From Nocardioidaceae bacterium (GTDB taxonomy: Bacteria; Actinomycetota; Actinomycetes; Propionibacteriales; Nocardioidaceae), in assembly GCA_013813125.1 (NCBI GenBank), contig JACCSH010000186.1:1-7259 (forward strand): a stretch of 7,259 nucleotides of DNA. The letters run 5' to 3'. Of the stretch, positions 1 through 5,425 are shown piece by piece. Both the position numbers and the translations under genes were made by a program. The notes under the pieces were generated by a model. It was not told the DNA's origin. It saw nothing but the letters and a program-made list of their open reading frames with translations, and did not search any database. Every line of letters begins with the position of its first letter. The first letter of the stretch is position 1.

Positions 1-4
1 AGTT

Positions 5-39
5 TCCACACAACGGGCAGCACTGGTTGAAGTTGTGGA
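5..39 (-). terminator. Possible hairpin downstream of the GerMN/Gmad2 gene
   Basis: About 20 bases beyond the stop of the leftward gene, TCCACA (5-10) can pair with TGTGGA (34-39), and CAAC (11-14) can pair with GTTG (26-29), leaving a four-base bulge on one side. It lies where a transcription terminator for the leftward sigma/GerMN unit would be expected. There is no run of U after the stem in either direction, so this is a weak call based on position and imperfect pairing only. Confidence 0.25.
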
Positions 40-58
40 GACGGGACTGGTGAAGCGG

Positions 59-1396
59 CTACTCGACCGTGAACGTCTTGTCGACGATGTTCATGGGACT
101 ACCGTCCTCCATGCTGTACTCCAGACAGCGAATCCGGTAGGTGCCTGGCTCGAGAGTGCCCAGCTCGATGTCTGCTTGTCGCCAAACTGTGAAGGCAGTG
201 GTCACGAAGCCCTCGTCAACCTTGGCGCCAGCCTGGTCGAAGAGCTGCCAGTTGACATTGCCCTCGAAGACGTTGCCTGACACCGTCACGGTGACGGGAT
301 TGGAGACCGTCTGCCCCTCGACGGGAGTGACGATGTCGATCCACGCCCGCACTTCTTCGTCGGGCATCACGCGCAGTGGGTCGAGGCGTACGCCGTTCGA
401 CTCGTCGACTGGCTCCCCGTTGTAGGTGAACCGTGCCTCGTCCTCCACTCCGGCTGTGCGGAGTAGCGCCTGATAATAGGAGAGAATCAGGGCGTGCTGC
501 TGAGCTGGTGAACCAACCAGATGATCGCCCGAGAGGAGACTCTGATCCCCCGCCGTTGGACCCTCGGGACCTTCAATCGCGATTGTCGTGCTCTGTTCGG
601 ACTGGGAGACATCCACGACCTCCAAGTCGGGACTTCCCATCATGACTGGCATGAGGTCAGGGTCGATGGGAAGCGACGTCCACCACTCGCGAGCAGCAGC
701 GAGAGCAGGGTCGTCCGGTGCTGCCGGCAGAGTGTGCGGCTCGGCGTAAAGACGCGGCCCCTTCTCAGAGAACGCGGCGCTGCGCCCGGCGTAGTACATC
801 GTGACCTGTCGGTCCGCTGGAGCGTTCGGGTCGTAGACCCCCTGATGCAGAGCCTGGCCGGAGCCTGGCTCTTCCTCGGTCGGGTCAGAGGCGGTCGGAT
901 CAGGAGCGGTCGGATCAGGAGCGGTCGGATCTGGTTGGGTCGGCTCGGTGGCGGTCGGATCTGGTTGAGTCGGCTCGGTGGCGGTGGGCTCTGCCCCCGT
1001 TTCTGCGGACTCGGTTGGCTCTGCACCTGTCGGTCGCGAGGCGGTTGGCTCTGCCAAACTCGGCTCACTCAGGGTCGGCTGGCCAGCAGGAGGCGCAGAA
1101 GTATCCGTTCCTGCGTTGCCGATGACAACGACGGCGGTGATGATCGCCGCGGTGGCGAGCCCTGCTCCGAGGGCACCGCCGAGCCCACCCCATCTCGAGC
1201 TTGCTCCATTCGTCCGATCAGACCATGCTCCCAACCAACGCGCCCGGTCGGACGAATCAGAGAAAGGGGGGGAAGCAGATCCAGCCCGCTCCTGAATCCG
1301 CTGCAGTGCGTCGGGTTGCGGCTCGGTCAGAGCAGCCTCCTCGCGCAGGGCTCGAGCGAGCAGTTCTGCGGTCCGGTCGTCGTCAGGGGTGTTCAT
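59..1396 (-). CDS. Membrane-anchored GerMN/Gmad2 domain protein paired with a SigE-family sigma factor
   Basis: A 445-residue protein with a layout that can be read directly. Residues 1-70 form a polar, presumably cytoplasmic segment. Residues 72-93 are a single hydrophobic helix (GGALGAGLATAAIITAVVVIG). Residues 97-180 are a low-complexity linker rich in Thr, Pro, Glu and Asp with PDPTA and TEPTQ repeats. Residues 195-335 resemble a GerMN domain (strand VTMYYAG, the AL...W spacing, end YNGEPV). Residues 352-445 resemble the Gmad2 immunoglobulin-like domain (start IDIVTPVEGQTVSNPV, then VSGNVFEGNVNWQLFD). The C-terminal domains should therefore lie outside the membrane. The ATG overlaps the sigma stop (ATGA) and has a good ribosome site, GAGGA, six bases upstream, so the two are probably co-translated. 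Partnering with the sigma factor, for example as an anti-sigma or sensor, is inference from position. The usual zinc anti-sigma HxxxCxxC signature is absent and the only cysteine is C424. GerMN and Gmad2 are known from spore-germination and other surface proteins; their ligand here is unknown. Confidence 0.85.
   Translation of the reverse strand: MNTPDDDRTAELLARALREEAALTEPQPDALQRIQERAGSASPPFSDSSDRARWLGAWSDRTNGASSRWGGLGGALGAGLATAAIITAVVVIGNAGTDTSAPPAGQPTLSEPSLAEPTASRPTGAEPTESAETGAEPTATEPTQPDPTATEPTQPDPTAPDPTAPDPTASDPTEEEPGSGQALHQGVYDPNAPADRQVTMYYAGRSAAFSEKGPRLYAEPHTLPAAPDDPALAAAREWWTSLPIDPDLMPVMMGSPDLEVVDVSQSEQSTTIAIEGPEGPTAGDQSLLSGDHLVGSPAQQHALILSYYQALLRTAGVEDEARFTYNGEPVDESNGVRLDPLRVMPDEEVRAWIDIVTPVEGQTVSNPVTVTVSGNVFEGNVNWQLFDQAGAKVDEGFVTTAFTVWRQADIELGTLEPGTYRIRCLEYSMEDGSPMNIVDKTFTVE
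891..980 (-). repeat. In-frame tandem repeats encoding the Thr/Pro/Asp linker
   Basis: Two identical 15-bp units (gcggtcggatcagga on the plus strand) lie at 891-905 and 906-920. Two 30-bp units follow at 921-950 and 951-980 and differ by one base (g938 versus a968). All four begin with gcggtcggat. Unit lengths are multiples of three, so gain or loss of copies changes the linker length of the GerMN/Gmad2 protein without a frameshift. The region encodes the DPTAP and TEPTQPDPTA repeats, roughly residues 140-169. Confidence 0.85.
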
Positions 1397-1911
1397 CGGA
1401 AGTCCTCAAGGTTTGCGCGAAGTGAGCTGATCCCCCGCGAAGCGTGGCTCTTGACCGCTCCCCGGCTGATGCCGAGTGCGTCGGCGATGTCGGCCTCAGC
1501 GAGATCGCTGTAGTAGCGAAGAACGAGCACCTCTCGCTGGCGCTGGGGCAGCCGGTGCAATGCGGCGAGCACCTCCTGGCGGGTCTCTGCGGTCAATGTC
1601 TGCTGTTCTGCGCTGGGTGCGTGCCGTCGTACGTCATCGACGTGCTTGGAGAGGTGCTTGTCGGAGACAACGTGATGGCGCTGGGTCGAGCGGGCTCCGT
1701 TGACAACCGAGCGCCGCAGATAGGCCAGCGCCTTGTCGGGCTCACGCAGCTGGCGCCACCGGCCGTGCATCGCGACGAAGGCGTCCTGCACGATCTCCTC
1801 CGCCTCGCCGCTGTGGCGCACCAACAGTCCCGCAAGTCGCACCAGTGAGGTGTAGTGAGCGGCGTACATCTGGGTTACGGCGTGGTCAGCGCCCCACCGC
1901 TCGACAGACAC
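1393..1911 (-). CDS. SigE-family ECF RNA polymerase sigma factor
   Basis: From the chosen start this is a 172-residue ECF (group IV) sigma factor, normal for the actinobacterial SigE family. It should direct RNA polymerase core to a specific promoter set. Region 2 covers about residues 14-80: YAAHYTSLVRLAGLLV, then EEIVQDAFVAMHGRW, the core-binding and -10 recognition part. Region 4 covers about 112-168: LPQRQREVLVLRYYSDL followed by a helix-turn-helix, ADIADALGISRGAVKSH, for the -35 element. Start choice: the frame stays open upstream to a TTG at 2055, but that would overlap the divergent HIT ribosome site and add about 48 unconserved residues. The GTG at 1909-1911 has AGAGGGG eight bases upstream. 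An ATG at 1927-1929 (six more residues) is the main alternative but has no clear ribosome site. The stop overlaps the next gene's ATG as ATGA. Target promoters and inducing signal cannot be read from the sequence. Confidence 0.9.
   Translation of the reverse strand: MSVERWGADHAVTQMYAAHYTSLVRLAGLLVRHSGEAEEIVQDAFVAMHGRWRQLREPDKALAYLRRSVVNGARSTQRHHVVSDKHLSKHVDDVRRHAPSAEQQTLTAETRQEVLAALHRLPQRQREVLVLRYYSDLAEADIADALGISRGAVKSHASRGISSLRANLEDFR
1403..1408 (-). promoter_or_regulatory. Ribosome binding site of the GerMN/Gmad2 gene
   Basis: On the minus strand TGAGGA lies six bases before the ATG at 1396-1394, inside the end of the sigma factor gene. Together with the ATGA overlap it supports translation of the second gene coupled to, but able to reinitiate independently of, the first. 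Confidence 0.7.
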
Positions 1912-1918
1912 CGTGGCG

Positions 1919-1925
1919 GCCCCTC
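1919..1925 (-). promoter_or_regulatory. Ribosome binding site deciding the sigma factor start
   Basis: On the minus strand AGAGGGG is followed, after CCGCCACG (eight bases), by the GTG at 1911-1909. No comparable purine-rich site precedes the upstream ATG at 1929 or the one at 1956, so this motif is the reason for preferring GTG. If the ATG at 1929 is used instead, these bases encode residues 2-4 of the protein. Confidence 0.5.
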
Positions 1926-1976
1926 TCATGGTGGTGACCCCAGATAGCGTGTACATGCCCCGTAGACGCGCAATGA

Positions 1977-1997
1977 GGTCATGTGGTTTACATGATC
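1977..1997. promoter_or_regulatory. Imperfect dyad in the divergent promoter region
   Basis: TCATG (1979-1983) and CATGA (1991-1995) form an inverted repeat around TGGTTTA. A G-U pair (1978/1996) and a G-C pair (1977/1997) can extend it. It shares its last base with the stronger hairpin next door, so as RNA the two would compete at that base. It could be half of an operator for either divergent transcript; there is no direct evidence of function. Confidence 0.3.
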
Positions 1998-2018
1998 GAC
2001 CAGTCGGAAGACTGGTTG
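1997..2018. promoter_or_regulatory. Perfect 7-bp hairpin with GGAA tetraloop between divergent genes
   Basis: ACCAGTC (1999-2005) and GACTGGT (2010-2016) are exact inverse complements separated by GGAA. On the plus strand GGAA is a GNRA-type tetraloop. A G-U pair (1998/2017) and a C-G pair (1997/2018) extend the stem to nine. It ends 25 bases before the HIT ribosome site and lies 86 bases upstream of the preferred sigma start. As RNA it would sit in the HIT leader if transcription begins upstream of it. As DNA it is an 18-bp two-fold symmetric site of the kind a dimeric regulator binds. The pairing is directly visible; the role is unknown. Confidence 0.55.
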
Positions 2019-2043
2019 CCCTTCGACACGAAAAGCATCGCCC

Positions 2044-2051
2044 GAGAGGAG
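2044..2051 (+). promoter_or_regulatory. Ribosome binding site of the HIT-family gene
   Basis: GAGAGGAG is followed after TCAATC (six bases) by GTG at 2058. This fixes the HIT start there rather than at the GTG at 1983, which would add 25 residues unlike the family and would translate the hairpin. Confidence 0.8.
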
Positions 2052-2057
2052 TCAATC

Positions 2058-2405
2058 GTGACCGAGCAGCCTTGCCTGTTCTGCCGCATCGTCGACGGGG
2101 AGGTCCCCAGCGAGCAAGTGGGCGAGACGGACCAGGCTCTGGCCTTCCGCGACGTGGACCCCAAGGCTCCGACGCACATCCTCGTCATTCCCAAGGTGCA
2201 TGTGGCGACGCTGCCTGAGCTGGCCGCCTCACATCCAGACGCAGCCGCGGCGATGCTGACGCTGGCTCGACAGGCCGCGGCTGACGACGGTGTTGGGGAT
2301 GCCTACCGACTCGTGTGCAACAACGGCGCTCAGGTTGGCCAAAGTGTCTTTCATGCTCATCTGCATGTGTTGGGTGGTCGCCCCATGACGTGGCCGCCAG
2401 GCTGA
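2058..2405 (+). CDS. HIT-family nucleotide-binding hydrolase (HinT-like)
   Basis: A 115-residue histidine triad protein, the usual length for HinT-type members, which hydrolyse purine nucleoside phosphoramidates and aminoacyl-adenylates in the cytoplasm. The N-terminus has C6-x-x-C9 in CLFCRIVDGEVPS, the classical opening of the family, then FRDVDPKAPTHILVIPK. The catalytic triad is H99-A-H101-L-H103-V-L near the end, and the C-terminus TWPPG is typical of HinT. The GTG start is set by a strong ribosome site. It is divergent from the sigma factor gene and 54 bases upstream of the phoH-like gene, with no obvious terminator between them, so read-through into phoH is possible. In many actinobacteria a HIT gene precedes phoH. 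The exact substrate is not predictable. Confidence 0.93.
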   Translation: MTEQPCLFCRIVDGEVPSEQVGETDQALAFRDVDPKAPTHILVIPKVHVATLPELAASHPDAAAAMLTLARQAAADDGVGDAYRLVCNNGAQVGQSVFHAHLHVLGGRPMTWPPG

Positions 2406-2444
2406 GTGCGACAACAAAACGGGAGCCCTGACGGTGCCAACCCG

Positions 2445-2459
2445 TAGCATGTATGCAAG
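2445..2459 (+). promoter_or_regulatory. Possible -10 element and near-leaderless start of phoH
   Basis: TAGCAT at 2445-2450 fits the actinobacterial -10 consensus TANNNT and ends ten bases before the phoH ATG, while no Shine-Dalgarno-like sequence precedes that ATG. If transcription starts six or seven bases after the -10 box, the mRNA leader would be only a few bases. No convincing -35 box is seen at the right distance, so the call is tentative. Confidence 0.3.
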
Positions 2460-3464
2460 ATGACAGAACAACAGGTCCCACGACACACGATCGTGATTCC
2501 CAACAGTGTTCCCGTCGTCGCCGTGCTCGGGGCGCGTGATGAGTTCGTCGACATCATCGAGCGCGAGTTCGACGCCGACATCCATGTTCGCGGCAATGAG
2601 GTCAATGTTGCAGGTGACCGCGGCGAGGTAGCTCTTATCGAGCGGCTGATCGACGAACTGGTCGCCATGGTGCGGACAGGCCAGGGCCTGACAGCTGAGA
2701 CCGTCGAGCGTGTAATCACCATGCTGCGCACCGAGACGCGCGAGCGACCCGCGGACGTGCTCACGCTCAACATCTTGAGCAACCGGGGTCGCACCATCCG
2801 ACCCAAGACGCTCAACCAAAAGCGCTACGTCGACGCAATCGACAAGCACACGGTCGTCTTCGGCATCGGCCCGGCGGGCACCGGCAAGACCTATCTGGCG
2901 ATGGCGAAGGCTGTCCAAGCGCTCCAGGGCAAGCAGGTCAACCGCATCATCTTGACCCGGCCCGCTGTCGAGGCCGGAGAGCGGCTCGGCTACCTGCCCG
3001 GCACGTTGAGCGAGAAGATCGACCCTTATCTGCGGCCGCTGTACGACGCTCTGCACGACATGCTCGACCCCGAGACGATCCCCAAGCTGTTGACCGCCGG
3101 CACCATCGAGGTGGCACCGCTCGCCTACATGCGCGGCCGCACCCTGAACGACGCGTTCATCATCCTCGACGAGGCACAGAACACCTCGCAGGAGCAGATG
3201 AAGATGTTCCTGACCCGTCTTGGTTTCGGGTCGAGGATCGTCGTCACCGGGGATGTGACCCAGGTCGATCTCCCCACTGGCACCAAGAGCGGCCTGCGCG
3301 TTGTGCAGGGGATCCTCGACGACATCTTGGATGTGACCTTCTGCTACCTGACCGCCCAAGACGTCGTACGCCACCGGTTGGTCGGCAAGATCGTGGCGGC
3401 CTATGACAGCTATGAGGCTGCACGGGAGGCTGGTCTGCCTCCGTCGTACGTCGAGGGCAGGTGA
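2460..3464 (+). CDS. phoH: PhoH-like P-loop ATPase (PhoH/YbeZ family)
   Basis: A 334-residue cytoplasmic ATPase of the PhoH family, of ordinary length. Residues 1-75 form a KH-like N-terminal part (VAVLGARDEFVDIIEREF, then IHVRGNEVNVAGD). The PhoH domain follows, with an RTIRPKTLNQKRYVDAI lead-in, Walker A GPAGTGKT at 137-144, ILTRPAVEAGERLGYLPG at 164-181, and Walker B FIILDEAQ at 233-240 followed by NTSQEQMKMFLTRLG. VVTGDVTQVDLP at 261-272 resembles a sensor motif of superfamily 1 helicase-like ATPases. Its gene is next to ybeY, as is the rule across bacteria, and PhoH/YbeZ proteins are linked with YbeY in RNA processing; an exact reaction is not established for the family. Thirty-one bases separate its stop from ybeY, suggesting co-transcription. 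The ATG has no Shine-Dalgarno sequence. The old link with phosphate starvation comes from E. coli PhoH and may not apply here. Confidence 0.95.
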   Translation: MTEQQVPRHTIVIPNSVPVVAVLGARDEFVDIIEREFDADIHVRGNEVNVAGDRGEVALIERLIDELVAMVRTGQGLTAETVERVITMLRTETRERPADVLTLNILSNRGRTIRPKTLNQKRYVDAIDKHTVVFGIGPAGTGKTYLAMAKAVQALQGKQVNRIILTRPAVEAGERLGYLPGTLSEKIDPYLRPLYDALHDMLDPETIPKLLTAGTIEVAPLAYMRGRTLNDAFIILDEAQNTSQEQMKMFLTRLGFGSRIVVTGDVTQVDLPTGTKSGLRVVQGILDDILDVTFCYLTAQDVVRHRLVGKIVAAYDSYEAAREAGLPPSYVEGR

Positions 3465-3495
3465 CCGAGGTGCCAGCGGTCAACCTCGGGGAGCG

Positions 3496-3966
3496 ATGAG
3501 CGTCGAGGTCCTCAACGAGTCAGGGGTCCCGCTCGACGTTGCCCAATTCGCCCGATTGGCTCGCTTCACCATGCGCCAGATGCGGGTGCATCCGCAGGCA
3601 GAGCTGTGCGTCAAGCTCGTCGACGAGGGAACCATCACCGAGTTCAACTCGCGCTATCTCGGCGAGGTCGGCCCGACGGACGTGTTGTCCTTCCCGATGG
3701 ACGAGCTGCAGCCCGGGCGCGAGGGGGAGCCGGAGGAGGAGGGCATATTGGGTGACGTGCTGCTGTGCCCTCAGTACGCCGCTGCGCGGATCAAGCCGGG
3801 TTCCCACTCCGTCGATGACGAGCTACACCTGCTGACCATTCACGGCATCTTGCACCTCCTCGGCTACGACCATGCAGAGGCTGGCGAGGAGGCGAAGATG
3901 TTCGCCCTTCAGGACCGTCTCCTCGCCGAGTGGCAACGCAGCCGGGCCGGTGAAGAAGTCAGGTGA
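3496..3966 (+). CDS. ybeY: Endoribonuclease YbeY (rRNA maturation factor)
   Basis: A 156-residue protein, standard for YbeY, the single-strand-specific metallo-endoribonuclease needed for 16S rRNA 3' end maturation and 70S ribosome quality control. The zinc site H116-GIL-H120-LLGYD-H126 (HxxxHxxxxxH) is intact. Other conserved blocks are FNSRYLGEVGPTDVLSFPMDE at about 50-70 and GILGDVLLCP at 83-92. The ATG at 3496 is preferred because alignment with the family begins there. A GGGGAG lies just upstream but only two bases from the ATG, closer than ideal. The frame is open a further 93 bases back into phoH without a plausible start. It sits in a phoH-ybeY-corC series with short gaps, which supports an operon and a shared role in ribosome maintenance. 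Confidence 0.95.
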   Translation: MSVEVLNESGVPLDVAQFARLARFTMRQMRVHPQAELCVKLVDEGTITEFNSRYLGEVGPTDVLSFPMDELQPGREGEPEEEGILGDVLLCPQYAAARIKPGSHSVDDELHLLTIHGILHLLGYDHAEAGEEAKMFALQDRLLAEWQRSRAGEEVR

Positions 3967-4012
3967 CTCCATCGACTGAGGCGAGCAGCCGGCAAAGCGG
4001 TGAGTCTGTTCC

Positions 4013-5338
4013 ATGACATCGAACGATGTCATCCTGCTCGTTGTCGCCGGTCTGCTTGTGATCCTGGCTGGGCTCTTCGCCAGTGCTGAGACTGCCTTGT
4101 CGTCGATCTCTCGGGCACGCGCCAACGAGCTCGTCCGAGAGGAGCGCAAGGGTTCAACCAGGTTGTCGGCGATTCTCGCCGACCCACCGCGGTTCCTCAA
4201 CACCGTGATGCTCCTGCGCGTCATGTGTGAGACCACTGCGACGGTTCTCGTCGCTGTCACCGTGGCCCACCTGGTCGGCCCCGCCTTGAGCGACCCGGGC
4301 GCGATGGATGGGTCGACCACAGCCTTGGAGGTGCTGATCGCAGCGGCCGCGATGGTCGTCGTCTCCTACATCGCGATCGGGGTCGGTCCGCGCACCATCG
4401 GACGCCAGCACTCGGAGCGGGTGGCACTTGCGTCCGCAACTCCGGTGGCCGCCCTCACAGCTGTGCTCGGCCCCATCCCTCAGCTGTTGATCATGATCGG
4501 CAACGCTCTGACTCCTGGGCGAGGTTTTCGCGAAGGACCCTTCGCCACAGAGGCTGAGTTGCGCGAGCTGGTCGACATGGCCGAAGCCAGTCGGGTGATC
4601 GAATCCGTAGAGAGCCAGATGATCCACTCTGTTTTCGAGTTCGGGGACACGTTGGCGCGCGAAGTCATGGTTCCCCGGACCGACGTGGTCTTCATCGAGC
4701 GATACAAGACGCTGCGCCAGATGATGTCCCTTGCCCTGCGCAGCGGGTTCTCCCGCGTACCGGTGGTGGGAGAGAATCTCGACGACATCATCGGCGTCGC
4801 GTATCTCAAAGACGTCACGAAACGCGTCTACGACCGGCATGAGGCCGAGAACACCGAACGCATCGAAACGGTGATGCGACCCTCCTTCTTCGTGCCTGAC
4901 TCCAAGCCGGCCGCCGAGTTGATGCGTGAGATGCAGACCCGTCGCATGCACGTCGCGATTGTGGTTGACGAGTACGGCGGCACGGCAGGCCTTGTCACCA
5001 TCGAAGACCTGCTCGAAGAAATCGTCGGTGAGATAACAGACGAGTACGACGTGGAGCCCGTGCCCGTCCAGCACCTGGCTGGCGGCGCCGTTCGGGTCAG
5101 CTCGCGTCTGGACATCGACGAGCTCGGCGACTTGTTCGGGATCGAAATTGAAGACAAGGACGTCGAGACAGTGGGTGGTCTGATGGCCAAGCACCTCGGC
5201 AAGGTGCCGATACCCGGCGCGGAGGTGGTCTGTGAGGGGCTGCGGCTCCAGGCTGAGTCCCTCGCGGGCAGGCGGAACAAGGTCGTCACCATCGTCGTGA
5301 CTTTGGCGCCTGGGTCTGACGAAACGGCCCCGAGCTAG
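4013..5338 (+). CDS. CNNM/CBS/CorC-HlyC domain membrane protein (hemolysin-family, putative ion transporter)
   Basis: A 441-residue polytopic protein with the canonical order. The CNNM (DUF21) membrane domain spans about residues 4-170, with hydrophobic segments near 6-22, 65-89, 105-125 and 145-165; the first ends in the family signature FASAETALSSISRAR. A CBS pair follows at about 220-340 (EVMVPRTDVVFI, SRVPVVGENLDDIIGVAYLKD, then VDEYGGTAGLVTIEDLLEEIVGEI). A CorC/HlyC C-terminal domain occupies about 355-432. Relatives are implicated in magnesium or cobalt efflux, and CBS domains commonly sense adenine nucleotides. The 'hemolysin' name is historical and does not imply a toxin. GGTGAG eight bases upstream is a fair ribosome site. 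It follows ybeY by 46 bases, a neighbourhood repeated in many actinobacteria and proteobacteria, so the link to ribosome function could be through magnesium supply (inference). Confidence 0.93.
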   Translation: MTSNDVILLVVAGLLVILAGLFASAETALSSISRARANELVREERKGSTRLSAILADPPRFLNTVMLLRVMCETTATVLVAVTVAHLVGPALSDPGAMDGSTTALEVLIAAAAMVVVSYIAIGVGPRTIGRQHSERVALASATPVAALTAVLGPIPQLLIMIGNALTPGRGFREGPFATEAELRELVDMAEASRVIESVESQMIHSVFEFGDTLAREVMVPRTDVVFIERYKTLRQMMSLALRSGFSRVPVVGENLDDIIGVAYLKDVTKRVYDRHEAENTERIETVMRPSFFVPDSKPAAELMREMQTRRMHVAIVVDEYGGTAGLVTIEDLLEEIVGEITDEYDVEPVPVQHLAGGAVRVSSRLDIDELGDLFGIEIEDKDVETVGGLMAKHLGKVPIPGAEVVCEGLRLQAESLAGRRNKVVTIVVTLAPGSDETAPS

Positions 5339-5367
5339 CGTCCTGCCCGCCCTTCCGAGCCGACGCG

Positions 5368-5396
5368 GGCCACCACCGCAAGCCTGGTGGTGAGCC
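5368..5396 (+). terminator. Hairpin after the CorC-like gene, possible terminator
   Basis: CACCACC (5371-5377) pairs perfectly with GGTGGTG (5386-5392) across an eight-base loop. GGC (5368-5370) pairs with GCC (5394-5396) beyond a bulged A at 5393, giving ten base pairs, almost all G-C. It begins 30 bases after the corC-like stop and is followed by TCTT, not a long U run, as is common for actinobacterial terminators. It would separate phoH-ybeY-corC from the next two genes. Confidence 0.45.
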
Positions 5397-5413
5397 TCTT
5401 GGTGCTCAACACT

Positions 5414-5425
5414 TAGGCTTCCGCA
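5414..5425 (+). promoter_or_regulatory. Possible -10 element and leaderless start of the deaminase-like gene
   Basis: TAGGCT at 5414-5419 fits TANNNT and ends six bases before the ATG at 5426, which would place transcription start at or next to the A of the ATG. Only TAGG resembles a ribosome site. A convincing -35 box is not seen. Position just after the hairpin at 5368-5396 suits a new transcription unit. Confidence 0.3.

Noticed and set aside
521..1513. Long plus-strand open frame of 330 codons opposite the GerMN/Gmad2 gene
   Set aside because: It is arginine- and glycine-rich with no domain resemblance and lies antisense to a gene with clear domains. GC-rich DNA readily gives such frames.
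1941..1975. Sigma promoter with TTGCGC and CTATCT on the minus strand
   Set aside because: The spacing between the boxes is about 20 bases, longer than usual, and neither box is a good match.
1912..2055. Longer sigma factor starting at the TTG at 2055
   Set aside because: It would overlap the HIT ribosome site and add about 48 residues unlike the family. The GTG at 1911 or the ATG at 1929 gives the normal length.
1983..2057. HIT protein starting at the GTG at 1983
   Set aside because: The extra 25 residues translate the hairpin and do not resemble the family, whereas the GTG at 2058 has a strong ribosome site at ideal spacing.
2229..3374. Minus-strand open frame of 381 codons opposite phoH
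   Set aside because: It is a shadow of phoH, whose Walker motifs and conserved blocks are unambiguous. The antisense product has no recognisable family features and has the composition of a reverse-frame reading.
4154..5194. Minus-strand open frame of 346 codons opposite the CorC-like gene
   Set aside because: It is rich in His, Asp and Val in the way typical of antisense readings, with no start signal and no domain resemblance. The sense gene has all family motifs.
4013..5338. CorC-like gene as a hemolysin or toxin
   Set aside because: The 'hemolysin' label for this family is historical. The CNNM, CBS and CorC/HlyC domain order points to a membrane ion-transport or regulatory protein.
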